Positions 1-9,804 of a stretch of DNA of 64,000 bases are shown here, one piece after another. The stretch is from a bacterium (GTDB lineage Bacteria > UBP6 > UBA1177): the NCBI GenBank assembly GCA_016290135.1, contig JAEESW010000002.1, positions 10,001-74,000 of the forward strand, read 5' to 3'. A program made the translations under genes and the position numbers. Below the pieces are notes generated by a model. The model was not told where the DNA came from. It was given only the letters and a program-made list of their open reading frames with translations, and ran no database searches. Each line of letters begins with the position of its first letter. Positions within the stretch are counted from its first letter, which is position 1.

Positions 1-13
1 GAGCTACAGGCCC
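1..13 (-). tRNA. 5' end of a tRNA, probably tRNA-Ile (partial)
   Basis: Read on the minus strand, the first 13 bases are GGGCCTGTAGCTC. This is the acceptor arm and start of the D-arm of a typical spacer tRNA, closest to tRNA-Ile(GAU). It lies downstream of the 16S gene, where rrn operons usually carry Ile/Ala tRNAs. The anticodon is outside the window, so the identity is an inference. Confidence 0.55.
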
Positions 14-20
14 AATAAAA

Positions 21-41
21 TCACTCAAAACTGAACAGCAG
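21..41 (-). other. 3' strand of the 16S rRNA processing stem
   Basis: In the transcript this spacer segment can pair with the 16S leader segment at 1685-1705. I count 18 Watson-Crick pairs, two G-U pairs and one mismatch over 21 positions. Such stems flanking pre-16S rRNA are the usual RNase III substrates; the cleavage itself is inferred. Confidence 0.7.
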
Positions 42-88
42 TCTCTACACAGCTCAGACACCAACTTGCGTCAATGCCTTCTCTCTTG

Positions 89-1621
<1,533 letters not shown>

Positions 1622-1643
1622 AATCCTTTTCTCATTTCTCAAA

Positions 1644-1659
1644 GGTCTATTTAAAGACC
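1644..1659 (-). promoter_or_regulatory. rrn leader hairpin with boxA-like segment
   Basis: In the leader, GGTCT and AGACC arms enclose a 6-nt AT loop, and the segment GTCTTTAAA resembles a boxA antitermination element. The hairpin is directly visible. The antitermination role is inferred from its position about 25 nt before the mature 16S 5' end. Confidence 0.35.
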
Positions 1660-1684
1660 CAATTATTCGCTGTGTGTCTCATTT

Positions 1685-1705
1685 CTGCTGCTCAGTTTTC
1701 AATGA
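1685..1705 (-). other. 5' strand of the 16S rRNA processing stem
   Basis: Leader segment complementary to the spacer segment at 21-41. It lies about 65 nt upstream of the mature 16S 5' end and just downstream of the predicted transcription start, as expected for a pre-16S processing stem. Confidence 0.7.
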
Positions 1706-1726
1706 CCTCTCAAAAAAGCGGGGCGT

Positions 1727-1754
1727 ATCTTAGCGATTCGAAACCAAAAGTCAA
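1727..1754 (-). promoter_or_regulatory. rrn promoter
   Basis: On the minus strand a -35 box TTGACT (1749-1754) and a -10 box TAAGAT (1727-1732) are separated by 16 bp. They are followed by a GC-rich discriminator (ACGCCCCGC), a typical sign of stringently controlled rRNA promoters. An AT-rich tract lies upstream of the -35. The 1755-2003 remainder of this gene-free stretch holds AT-rich DNA, a few CCGG-rich short repeats near 1866-1935, and the start region of the Nudix gene (a TATAAT at 1951-1956 without a clear -35). Confidence 0.75.
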
Positions 1755-2003
1755 ATTATTTTTTTCACTTTTTTCATCTTTTTGCATAACACGCCGATTT
1801 TACTGGGAGATTTTTTTTGCTCAACACCGCGTTTTTTTACCTGGTTCCCAAATACGGCAGTAAAAGACCGGAATCCGGAAGCACCGCAACCGGATCACGC
1901 CGGCAACGCGGAGATCTCAACCAATACCGGCGCCGCAACTCGCTTTTTTTTATAATATGAATATAGTGGCGCGTTGTTTTTGGATATTTTAACTGGGGGC
2001 GAC

Positions 2004-2549
2004 ATGGCTAAGAACACGATAATTTCAGAAAAACAGGTTGCCGACATGCGCGTTTTCACCGTGTCGGAAGTCGAATTGGACAAATCGGGGCGCAGAGTCC
2101 GCCACTCTGTCGTCAGGTTCTGCGGAACGGCATCTGTCCTCGCAATGACGAAGGAGGGCAAAATACTTCTCGAAAAGCAGTACCGCACGCCGATCGACCG
2201 CTGGATCTACGAGATCCCGGCTGGCAAGATCGACAAAGGCGAAACTCCCGAGCACTGCATTATCAGAGAACTCGAGGAGGAGACGGGCTACCGTCCGGTA
2301 AAGCTCGTAAAGACTTTTGAAGCCTACACTTCATGCGGGTGCAGCGACGAATATATGCACTATTTCACCGCGATCGTCGAGAAGATCCCGGAAGGAGAGC
2401 GGAAGCTCTTCCCTGAAATCGATGAAGATCTTGAAATCATCGAAGTCACGCAGGAGACCGCCGGAAAGATGATCGCAGAAAAGCAGATCGTCGATGCAAA
2501 ATCGATCATGCTCCTTACTGCTCTGAAAGCGGGAATGACAGGAATCTGA
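2004..2549 (+). CDS. Nudix hydrolase, ADP-ribose pyrophosphatase type
   Basis: About 181 residues from the ATG at 2004, which has a GGGGG ribosome-binding stretch 4-8 nt upstream; a longer TTG start at 1974 lacks one. A complete Nudix box is present: Gly, five residues, Glu, seven residues, then RELEEETGY near residues 77-99. The preceding W-(I/V)-Y-E-(I/L)-PAGK context is typical of the NudF/ADP-ribose pyrophosphatase subgroup, which hydrolyses ADP-ribose to AMP and ribose 5-phosphate in the cytosol. The substrate is inferred from the family. The gene stands alone between the divergent rrn promoter and the rpsA promoter. Confidence 0.85.
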   Translation: MAKNTIISEKQVADMRVFTVSEVELDKSGRRVRHSVVRFCGTASVLAMTKEGKILLEKQYRTPIDRWIYEIPAGKIDKGETPEHCIIRELEEETGYRPVKLVKTFEAYTSCGCSDEYMHYFTAIVEKIPEGERKLFPEIDEDLEIIEVTQETAGKMIAEKQIVDAKSIMLLTALKAGMTGI

Positions 2550-2597
2550 CACTGAGACCGCACCTGGAACCGGAACAACGCCGAATCACGAATTTTA

Positions 2598-2625
2598 TTG
2601 ACAAAAGTTCCGCTTTCCCTATAAT
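2598..2625 (+). promoter_or_regulatory. rpsA promoter
   Basis: Perfect consensus boxes TTGACA (2598-2603) and TATAAT (2620-2625) with a 16-bp spacer, about 60 bp upstream of the rpsA start codon. Both hexamers match the sigma70 consensus exactly, as expected for a highly expressed ribosomal gene. Confidence 0.88.
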
Positions 2626-2683
2626 ACCGCCCGCACTTTGCCGGATAACCGGCGGTGACGAAAAAAACAGGAGGTATTTTCGT

Positions 2684-4372
2684 ATGTCACAAGAAACTTT
2701 TGCAGAACTGCTTGAAAGCTATCTTCCGAACAAAGAAGAAAATTCAGGCGAAAAAATCAGTAAGGGCATCGTTCGCGCTATCAGAAAGGACGTCATCATC
2801 GTTGATGTCGGCCTTAAAAGCGACGGCGTTATTTCGGCAAGCGAATTCACGCCGGAAGAACTTGCAAACCTTAAAGTAAACGACGAAATCGAAGTCGTTG
2901 TAGAGAACTGGGACGGCGACAGAGGTATGTCTCTTTCCAAAGAGAAGGCTTCCAAACTCAAAGTTTGGGAAGTTGTCGAAAAAGCATTCCAGGACGGCTC
3001 GCTCGTCAACGGAACGATCGTTGCTAAAGTCAACGGCGGTCTTGCAGTCGATATCGGCGTCAAGGCGTTCCTTCCCAACTCGCAGGTTGCCCTGAGACCC
3101 ATCAAAAATGTCGATGACCTCATCGGCAAGACTTATGATTTCAAAGTCATCAAATTCGACAAGAAGAAAGGCAACATCGTCATTTCGAGAAGAGACCTTC
3201 TTGAGAAAGAAAGAGAAGCTCTCAAAAACACGACTCTCGAAAAACTTCAGGAAGGCGCGATCGTCAAAGGTCTTGTCAAGAACATCACCTACTACGGCGT
3301 TTTCGTTGACTTGGGCGGCATCGACGGTCTTCTTCACATCACCGATATGTCATGGGGCAGAGTCAACCATCCGTCCGAAATGTTCAAGATCGGCGACGAA
3401 GTCGATGTCAAAGTCCTCAAATACGACAAAGACTCCGAAAGAGTCAGCCTCGGTGTAAAACAGATCACGGACGATCCGTGGATCCACGCGACTGAAAAAT
3501 ACGCAGCAGGCAAAACTGTTAAAGGCATCGTCGTTTCTCTTGAAGACTACGGCGCTTTCGTCGAGCTCGAAAAAGGCGTTGAAGGTCTCATCCACATTTC
3601 CGAGATGTCCTGGACGAGAAGGATCAAACACCCGGGCAAAATGGTTGCTATCGGCGACGAAGTCGAAGTCAAGATCCTTGAAATCGACGTTGAGAACAGA
3701 AGAATTTCTCTCGGCATGAAGCAGATCGAGCCGAATCCGTGGGAACTTCTCAAAGACAAGTATCCGGTCGGAACAATCGTTAAGGGAACAATCCGCAACA
3801 TCACAGATTTCGGTCTTTTCGTAGGTGTTGAAGAAGGTATCGACGGTCTCGTAAGGACCAGCGACATCACTTGGGACAGAAAACTGAAACACCCGTCGGA
3901 ATACTACAAGAAAGGCGACGAGATCGAAGCTGTCGTTCTCAATATCGACTCAGAGAAACAGAGATTCTCGCTCGGCATCAAACAGCTGACCGAAGATCCG
4001 TGGAAGATCTTCAAGGATCAGCACAATGTCGGCGACAAGATCGAAGTCGAAGTCGTAAAAGTTGCTGAATTCGGCGTTTTCGTAAAAGTTTTCGACACGA
4101 TCGAAGGTCTTGTCCACAAAACTGAATTCGAAGACAACAAAGAATACCAGCCTGGCGACAAACTCGAAGTCATCATCAAATCGATCTCCGATACAGACAG
4201 AAAAGTCTCTCTCAGCGTGAAAGCGCTTACCGACGAAGAAAATCAGAAGATCGTCGAAGAGGCAGAAGCTGTCATCGAAAAAGTTCCGGAGAAACTCGGT
4301 TCGATGGCTGCCGCATTCAAAGCTGCGGAAGAAAAGGCTGAGGAAAAAGCTGAAGAAAAACCGGCTGAATAA
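2684..4372 (+). CDS. rpsA: 30S ribosomal protein S1
   Basis: S1 binds mRNA on the 30S subunit and helps to start translation. The 562-residue protein contains six consecutive S1/OB-fold RNA-binding repeats, the full count seen in proteobacteria-type S1. Later repeats carry recurring signatures such as YGVFVDLGGIDGLLHITDMSW and YGAFVELEKGVEGLIHISEMSW. It ends in a charged, Ala/Glu/Lys-rich tail. The ATG at 2684 follows AGGAGG with a suitable gap. It is preceded by a perfect sigma70-type promoter and followed by a strong intrinsic terminator, so it appears to be a single-gene unit. Some relatives fuse S1 to other proteins; nothing of the kind is seen here. Confidence 0.97.
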   Translation: MSQETFAELLESYLPNKEENSGEKISKGIVRAIRKDVIIVDVGLKSDGVISASEFTPEELANLKVNDEIEVVVENWDGDRGMSLSKEKASKLKVWEVVEKAFQDGSLVNGTIVAKVNGGLAVDIGVKAFLPNSQVALRPIKNVDDLIGKTYDFKVIKFDKKKGNIVISRRDLLEKEREALKNTTLEKLQEGAIVKGLVKNITYYGVFVDLGGIDGLLHITDMSWGRVNHPSEMFKIGDEVDVKVLKYDKDSERVSLGVKQITDDPWIHATEKYAAGKTVKGIVVSLEDYGAFVELEKGVEGLIHISEMSWTRRIKHPGKMVAIGDEVEVKILEIDVENRRISLGMKQIEPNPWELLKDKYPVGTIVKGTIRNITDFGLFVGVEEGIDGLVRTSDITWDRKLKHPSEYYKKGDEIEAVVLNIDSEKQRFSLGIKQLTEDPWKIFKDQHNVGDKIEVEVVKVAEFGVFVKVFDTIEGLVHKTEFEDNKEYQPGDKLEVIIKSISDTDRKVSLSVKALTDEENQKIVEEAEAVIEKVPEKLGSMAAAFKAAEEKAEEKAEEKPAE

Positions 4373-4393
4373 CTCATTCCTTCATGATTTCAC

Positions 4394-4417
4394 GGGGCAC
4401 TTCGGTGCCCCTTTTTT
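4394..4417 (+). terminator. rpsA intrinsic terminator
   Basis: GGGGCAC and GTGCCCC arms enclose a UUCG tetraloop and are followed by six T residues. This is a textbook Rho-independent terminator 20 nt after the rpsA stop codon. It ends 16 nt before the start of the next gene. Confidence 0.95.
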
Positions 4418-4433
4418 GTATTCAGGAGTGCTG

Positions 4434-5654
4434 ATGGATCCTTTGAAACGCCCTTTGAAAGTCGCCTTTTACACTTTCGGCTGCAAGGTCAACCTTTTTG
4501 AAAGCGACCAGCTCAAAAAATCGCTTCAGAATGTCGAGACCGTAAGCTGCGACGATGACGCCGATATTTTCGTGATAAACAGCTGCGCAGTAACTGCGAC
4601 TGCCGAAAGTCAGGCAAGAAACATGGTAAGACGCCTTTCAAAGCGCGGTAAAGTAATACTTACCGGCTGCTATGCAAGAAAGATCCAGGGTGAGATCCGG
4701 TTTGAAAACACCGAGATCGTCCCCGATATCAAAGATGTCGCAAAGATGCTCGGTTCAATGCTTTCCTACGACGCTTTTTTCACGCGGAGCAGACCTTTCA
4801 TCAAGATCCAGAGCGGCTGCGACCAGTTCTGTGCATACTGCATAATCCCCTATCTCCGCGGTCCGCTCAAAAGCGTTCCTCTGCATGAGATCAGGGCTTT
4901 GCTGCAAAAAATTGCGGACGAAAACTTCAAAGAGGTCGTCCTCACCGGGATCCATATCGGAAAATACGGAAAGGATCTTGACGACGGCACGACTCTGGCA
5001 GATGTCGTCAAAGCGGCTTACGAAACGGTCGGACGAGTACGTCTCGGCTCGCTTGAATCACCCGAGATAGATGAAAGACTTTTCGAATATGCAAAAAACG
5101 GAATGATCCTTCCCCACTGGCACATACCGCTGCAGAGCGGCTGCGACAGGACTTTGCAGGCTATGCGGAGGCCTTACAGGACCGATGCTTTCAGGCGTTC
5201 GGTCGAAAAAGTCACCGCTTGTTACGATTCCATGCCTGCTTTCGGCACCGACGTCATCACCGGTTTTCCGGGAGAAACCGACGCCGATTTCGCCGGAACT
5301 GTAAAATTCATAGAGTCGCTCCCATTTGCTTACGGCCATGTATTCCCCTTCTCCGCCCGCCCCGGGACTCCGGCTGAAAAAATGGAACATGACGATCCTG
5401 TTCCCAAGCAGTTGAAAAAAGAGCGCGCCGCGATCCTCCGGAACATTTTTCAGGCAAAAAAGGAAGATTTTCAAAAATCGCTCGAAGGCACGACTGATGA
5501 AGTGATAATCGAAGAAAAGATCGACGAAGGTCTTTTTGCATCGACATCATCGAAATATCAGACAGTAAATATCAAAGGTGTTTTCAGGCCGAGAGAGCTC
5601 GTAAAAGTCAGACTTTCTTTCGAAAAAGGAAGGCTTTTCGGCTCAAAATCGTGA
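4434..5654 (+). CDS. mtaB: tRNA (N6-threonylcarbamoyladenosine-2-methylthio) transferase, MtaB type
   Basis: Radical-SAM methylthiotransferase that adds a methylthio group to t6A37 in tRNAs decoding ANN codons. The roughly 406-residue protein has an N-terminal UPF0004 domain (FGCKVNLFES, INSCAV and TGCYA supply the three Cys of the auxiliary cluster). The radical-SAM core has the CxxxCxxC motif SGCDQFCAYC near residue 125, and a C-terminal TRAM-like segment follows. Within the MiaB/RimO/MtaB superfamily, the N-terminal FGCKVN sequence favours MtaB. The ATG at 4434 follows CAGGAG; an in-frame TTG upstream lies within the terminator T-run and is unlikely. No separate promoter is obvious between the terminator and the gene. 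Confidence 0.9.
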   Translation: MDPLKRPLKVAFYTFGCKVNLFESDQLKKSLQNVETVSCDDDADIFVINSCAVTATAESQARNMVRRLSKRGKVILTGCYARKIQGEIRFENTEIVPDIKDVAKMLGSMLSYDAFFTRSRPFIKIQSGCDQFCAYCIIPYLRGPLKSVPLHEIRALLQKIADENFKEVVLTGIHIGKYGKDLDDGTTLADVVKAAYETVGRVRLGSLESPEIDERLFEYAKNGMILPHWHIPLQSGCDRTLQAMRRPYRTDAFRRSVEKVTACYDSMPAFGTDVITGFPGETDADFAGTVKFIESLPFAYGHVFPFSARPGTPAEKMEHDDPVPKQLKKERAAILRNIFQAKKEDFQKSLEGTTDEVIIEEKIDEGLFASTSSKYQTVNIKGVFRPRELVKVRLSFEKGRLFGSKS

Positions 5655-5691
5655 TATTTACAATTAAATTAAGAAAAACACGTCTCATTTC

Positions 5692-5719
5692 TTGACCTTA
5701 TAAATTATAAAAATATAAT
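5692..5719 (+). promoter_or_regulatory. Promoter of the pilBTCSR operon
   Basis: TTGACC (5692-5697) and TATAAT (5714-5719) are separated by 16 bp and lie about 40 bp before the pilB start. This is a sigma70-type promoter, although the operon encodes a sigma54 activator (PilR). Confidence 0.82.
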
Positions 5720-5755
5720 GCCGCGGGTGAATGATAACCGTTTGTGGAGTCACTT

Positions 5756-7501
5756 TTGAACAACCGACAGTTAACAGGAATGCTGATCAAGAGAGGAATA
5801 ATCTCTCTTCCTGAACTCAAATCCCTTGAAGAGCTTTCGATAGAATCAGGCGAAAGCATAAAAGACATCCTTTTCAAAGAGAACCGGCTTGACGAAAATC
5901 AGCTGGTCGACATTCTCAGCGAACAGTACAATGTCCCGAAGATCGATCTTTCGGAACTCGAGATCCAGCCTGAAGTCATAGCGCTGCTGAACGAGCAGAT
6001 CGTAACGAGATACAATGTCATACCTATCTCGAGGATCGGAAACACGCTCACAGTCGCAATGGCTGACCCTTCGAACATGAACGCGCAGGACGACATCAAG
6101 TTCCTGACCGACTACAATGTCGAAGTGGTCATCGCTTCATCGAGCGACATCGAGGCTGCAATCACGAAATACTACGGCGAGCAGGCTAAAAAGGATGATA
6201 AGAAATACGGAGACATCAGTTTCGACATGGAGGCTCTGCTCAGCGAAGCCGACGACGTCAAACTGAGCGAGACCAACTTCGACGAAAGCACATCTCTCGA
6301 AGACATGATCCGCAACTCGGAAGAGGCACCGGTCATCCGTTTCGTCAACATGGTCCTCCTTGACGCGATCAAGAAGAAGGCATCAGATATCCACGTCGAG
6401 CCTTACGAAAAGAGCTTCAGGATCCGTCTCAGAATGGATGGTGTCCTTTATGATGTCGTCCATCCGCCGAGAAACACGATGGATGCGATCGTAGCAAGGC
6501 TCAAGGTCATGGCGAACCTCGACATCGCGGAAAAACGTATCCCTCAGGACGGTCGTATCAAGATCAAGATCGGCCAGGGAGAGGATATGGACTTCCGTGT
6601 TTCGGTCTGCCCTGTCATTTTCGGCGAAAAAGTCGTTCTCCGACTTCTCGATAAGAGCAACCTTCAGCTCGACATGACCAAGCTCGGCTTCTTCCCCGAC
6701 CAGCTCGAAATCTTCAAAGAAGCGATATACAAACCTTACGGAATGATGCTCGTTACAGGTCCTACCGGTTCCGGAAAGACCACGACGCTCTACTCCGCCC
6801 TTTCCGACCTCAACAAAGACGATGTCAACATTTCAACGGCAGAAGACCCGGTCGAGTTCAACCTCGAAGGTATCAACCAGGTCGCGATCCGCGAGCAGGT
6901 AGGTCTCACCTTCGCTTCGGCACTCAGATCTTTCCTCCGTCAGGACCCTGATATCATGATGGTCGGTGAGATCCGAGACTTCGAAACGGCCGACATCGCG
7001 GTAAAAGCGGCTATCACGGGCCACATGGTTTTGAGTACCCTTCACACGAACGACGCACCTTCGACCATCACCCGTCTCATCAACATGGGTGTTGAGAGTT
7101 TCCTTGTCACATCCTCAGTCAACTGCATCATGGCTCAGCGTCTCGGCAGAAAGATATGCTACAACTGTAAAGAACCGATAGACGTGCCGAAATCGGAGCT
7201 TCTGAAGCTCGGGATCAAGGAAGAACAGATCGCGGACGGTTACCAGATCTATCAGGGCAAAGGCTGCGAAGTGTGCAACGGAACGGGTTACAAAGGCCGA
7301 ATCGCGTTCTATGAAGTCATGAAGATGACAGACCCGATCAAAGACGCCATTTTGAACGGCGCAAGCTCGATGGAACTCAAGGAACTCGCGATAAAGCTCG
7401 GCATGAAGACCATGAGGATGAGCGCGAACCTGAGACTTCTCGAAGGAACAACAAGTATAGCCGAAGTTTTGAGAAACACGGCACCCGATGAAAACGCATA
7501 G
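5756..7501 (+). CDS. pilB: Type IV pilus assembly ATPase PilB
   Basis: Hexameric cytosolic motor that powers pilus extension. It has an N-terminal MshE-like domain (residues ~1-145), a linker, and a GspE/PilB ATPase core. Visible core motifs are Walker A GPTGSGKTTT, an Asp box, Walker B IMMVGEIRD and the His box TGHMVLSTLHTN. A tetracysteine zinc site follows (CYNC...CEVCNGTG), characteristic of PilB and absent from PilT. The TTG at 5756 is chosen because GGAG lies 6 nt upstream; an in-frame GTG at 5744 would add four residues but has no ribosome-binding site. First gene of pilB-pilT-pilC-pilS-pilR. Confidence 0.95.
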   Translation: MNNRQLTGMLIKRGIISLPELKSLEELSIESGESIKDILFKENRLDENQLVDILSEQYNVPKIDLSELEIQPEVIALLNEQIVTRYNVIPISRIGNTLTVAMADPSNMNAQDDIKFLTDYNVEVVIASSSDIEAAITKYYGEQAKKDDKKYGDISFDMEALLSEADDVKLSETNFDESTSLEDMIRNSEEAPVIRFVNMVLLDAIKKKASDIHVEPYEKSFRIRLRMDGVLYDVVHPPRNTMDAIVARLKVMANLDIAEKRIPQDGRIKIKIGQGEDMDFRVSVCPVIFGEKVVLRLLDKSNLQLDMTKLGFFPDQLEIFKEAIYKPYGMMLVTGPTGSGKTTTLYSALSDLNKDDVNISTAEDPVEFNLEGINQVAIREQVGLTFASALRSFLRQDPDIMMVGEIRDFETADIAVKAAITGHMVLSTLHTNDAPSTITRLINMGVESFLVTSSVNCIMAQRLGRKICYNCKEPIDVPKSELLKLGIKEEQIADGYQIYQGKGCEVCNGTGYKGRIAFYEVMKMTDPIKDAILNGASSMELKELAIKLGMKTMRMSANLRLLEGTTSIAEVLRNTAPDENA

Positions 7502-7510
7502 AGGTAAAAA

Positions 7511-8608
7511 ATGGAAAATCCAAATGCTACAGTTTCATTGCAGGATCTGCTCTCTCTGATGATCGAACAGGGAGCTTCAGACCTTCACATCACAAGCGGT
7601 TCACCGCCTCAACTCAGGATCGACGGAAGTTTGAGACCGGTCAATGTGCCGCCGCTCTCTCCTGTTGAAACAAAAAGGCTTGCATACAGCATCCTGACTG
7701 AAAAACAGAAAAAGATCTTTGAGGAAAAGAATGAGATCGACCTCAGTTTCGGCGTGAAGAACCTCAGCCGTTTCAGAGCCAACATCTTCATGCAGAGAGG
7801 CGCTGTCAGTGCCGCAATCCGTGTCATCCCCTACAAGATCCTCGATTTCAGACAGCTTGGTCTGCCGCCGATAGTCGAAGAGCTTGCAAAGAAACCGAAA
7901 GGGCTGATTCTCGTCACGGGACCTACCGGAAGCGGAAAGTCGACCACCCTTGCTTCAATGGTCGACTACATCAACCGCAACCGTCACGGACACATCGTAA
8001 CGATCGAAGATCCTATCGAGTTCATACACTCGCATAAAAACTGCATCGTCAACCAGCGTGAAGTCGGTGCCGACACAGGATCTTTCGCATCGGCTCTCCG
8101 CGTTGTCCTCAGGCAGGACCCGGATATCGTCCTCATCGGCGAGATCCGTGATATCGAGACTATGACGACCGCGCTCAGCGTCTCTGAAACAGGTCACCTT
8201 GCGCTTGCAACGCTCCACACGAACAGCACGATCGAAACGATAAACAGGATCATTGATATGTTCCCTGTAAACCAGCAGAACCAGGTCAGAGCTCAGCTCA
8301 GTTTCGTTCTTCAGGGTATCGTCGCACAGACGCTCATCCCGAAAAAATACGGCGGCGGCCGTGTCATCGCCTGCGAAGTCATGGTCCCGAACGCTGCGAT
8401 AAGAAACCTCATCCGCGAAGAAAAACTTCAGCAGATATACTCCAGCATGCAGTCGGGCCAGAACGACAGCGGAATGCAGACAATGACGCAGGATCTGGCG
8501 AGACTGGTAAAGAACGACATCATCAGCATGGATGAAGCTTTGAACTTAGTCCCGCATCTGGATGAGTTTCAGGCGATTCTGGCAAGAACCAACCAAACGA
8601 GGAGGTAA
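7511..8608 (+). CDS. pilT: Twitching motility retraction ATPase PilT
   Basis: ATPase that depolymerises type IV pili and drives twitching. The 365-residue length is standard. Walker A GPTGSGKSTT, Walker B IVLIGEIRD, the His box TGHLALATLHTN and the C-terminal AIRNLIRE motif typical of PilT (needed for retraction) are all visible. The zinc site of PilB is missing, as expected. The start has GAGG 5 nt upstream and lies 9 bp after pilB, so the two are surely co-transcribed. Confidence 0.95.
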   Translation: MENPNATVSLQDLLSLMIEQGASDLHITSGSPPQLRIDGSLRPVNVPPLSPVETKRLAYSILTEKQKKIFEEKNEIDLSFGVKNLSRFRANIFMQRGAVSAAIRVIPYKILDFRQLGLPPIVEELAKKPKGLILVTGPTGSGKSTTLASMVDYINRNRHGHIVTIEDPIEFIHSHKNCIVNQREVGADTGSFASALRVVLRQDPDIVLIGEIRDIETMTTALSVSETGHLALATLHTNSTIETINRIIDMFPVNQQNQVRAQLSFVLQGIVAQTLIPKKYGGGRVIACEVMVPNAAIRNLIREEKLQQIYSSMQSGQNDSGMQTMTQDLARLVKNDIISMDEALNLVPHLDEFQAILARTNQTRR

Positions 8609-8610
8609 AA

Positions 8611-9804
8611 ATGCCTTTTTACAAGTATGCCGGTGTCAACAAAAAAGGAGAAACGGTCAAAGGATCGATCGATGCCGATGACGAAAAAGGGGCAAGACAG
8701 GCCTTGCTGGCGCAGGGTGTCAGAGTCGATTCCCTGAAAAAGGACTGGACGAAAATAGAGCTCGGCGGCGGAGGCATGAAGCCGAAAGAACTCGTTATCT
8801 TCACGCGTCAGTTTGCAACGATGATCAACGCCGGTCTTTCGATCATCCAGGGTCTGGAGATCCTTGCGGCACAGTCCGAGACACCCTATTTCCGCAGCAT
8901 TCTGAGAAAGGTCAAAAATTCGGTCGAAGAAGGTAAATCGCTCAGTGATTCGCTCAAAGACCACAAGGTTTTCACAGATCTTTACGTCAACCTCGTTGCA
9001 GCAGGCGAAGTCGGCGGTATCCTGGATACGATCCTTGACCGTCTCGCGATATTCCTTGAAAAGAACGCAGCGACCACGGCAAAGATCAAGAGCGCGATGA
9101 AGTATCCGGCAGTCGTCCTTACTGCGACAGTCGTAATTACGATAGTCCTTCTCTACTACGTCGTTCCGACCTTTGCAACGATGTTCATGAGCAACGGACA
9201 GCAGCTTCCCGGACTTACGCAGGTCATCGTCGATATGAGTAACTGGGTCCAGGAAAACATACTTTTCGTGATCGGAGGGATCGTTGCCGTTATTTTCGGA
9301 TTCAGGACGGCAATGAAAAACCAGAAATTCCGTTTTGCGTTCCACAGATACGCCCTCAACGCTCCTATCGTCGGAGATCTGATCAGGAAATCCGCCGTTG
9401 CAAGATTCACGAGAACTCTTGGAACCCTTGTAAGTTCCGGTGTTCCGCTTGTCGACGGGCTTGAAGTCGTCTCGAGAACTTCTGGTAATTTGATGATCGA
9501 AAAGGCTATCATATTCGTCAGACAGAAAGTCATCGAAGGAAGCGACATGACGACCCCGCTCACCGAAGCAGGCGTTTTCCCGTCGATGGTCGTTCAGATG
9601 ATCGGTGTCGGTGAGGCGACAGGTGCGATGGATACGATGCTCAACAAGATCGCGGACTTCTACGAAGAAGAGGTCGATGTCGCGGTCGACGGTCTCACCA
9701 GCATGATCGAACCTATCCTCATGGTCGTTATCGGCGGTATCGTCGGAACGATGATGGTCGCTATGTATCTTCCGATGTTCAGCATGGGTAAAGCTGTCGG
9801 ATGA
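8611..9804 (+). CDS. pilC: Type IV pilus inner-membrane platform protein PilC
   Basis: Polytopic platform that couples the PilB/PilT motors to pilin insertion or removal. The 397 residues contain two GspF/T2SSF domains (roughly 70-190 and 275-395). Each carries the typical FTRQFATMINAGLSI / FTRTLGTLVSSGVPL start, and hydrophobic segments lie near 170-195, 220-245 and at the C-terminus. The strong GAGGAGG ribosome-binding site lies within the end of pilT. Confidence 0.94.
   Translation: MPFYKYAGVNKKGETVKGSIDADDEKGARQALLAQGVRVDSLKKDWTKIELGGGGMKPKELVIFTRQFATMINAGLSIIQGLEILAAQSETPYFRSILRKVKNSVEEGKSLSDSLKDHKVFTDLYVNLVAAGEVGGILDTILDRLAIFLEKNAATTAKIKSAMKYPAVVLTATVVITIVLLYYVVPTFATMFMSNGQQLPGLTQVIVDMSNWVQENILFVIGGIVAVIFGFRTAMKNQKFRFAFHRYALNAPIVGDLIRKSAVARFTRTLGTLVSSGVPLVDGLEVVSRTSGNLMIEKAIIFVRQKVIEGSDMTTPLTEAGVFPSMVVQMIGVGEATGAMDTMLNKIADFYEEEVDVAVDGLTSMIEPILMVVIGGIVGTMMVAMYLPMFSMGKAVG

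Noticed and set aside
5116-5140. A TGGCAC...TGCA sequence resembling a sigma54 promoter
   Set aside because: It lies inside mtaB, and the distance between the GG and GC elements is wrong by one base; no other good -24/-12 pair was seen although PilR is encoded here.
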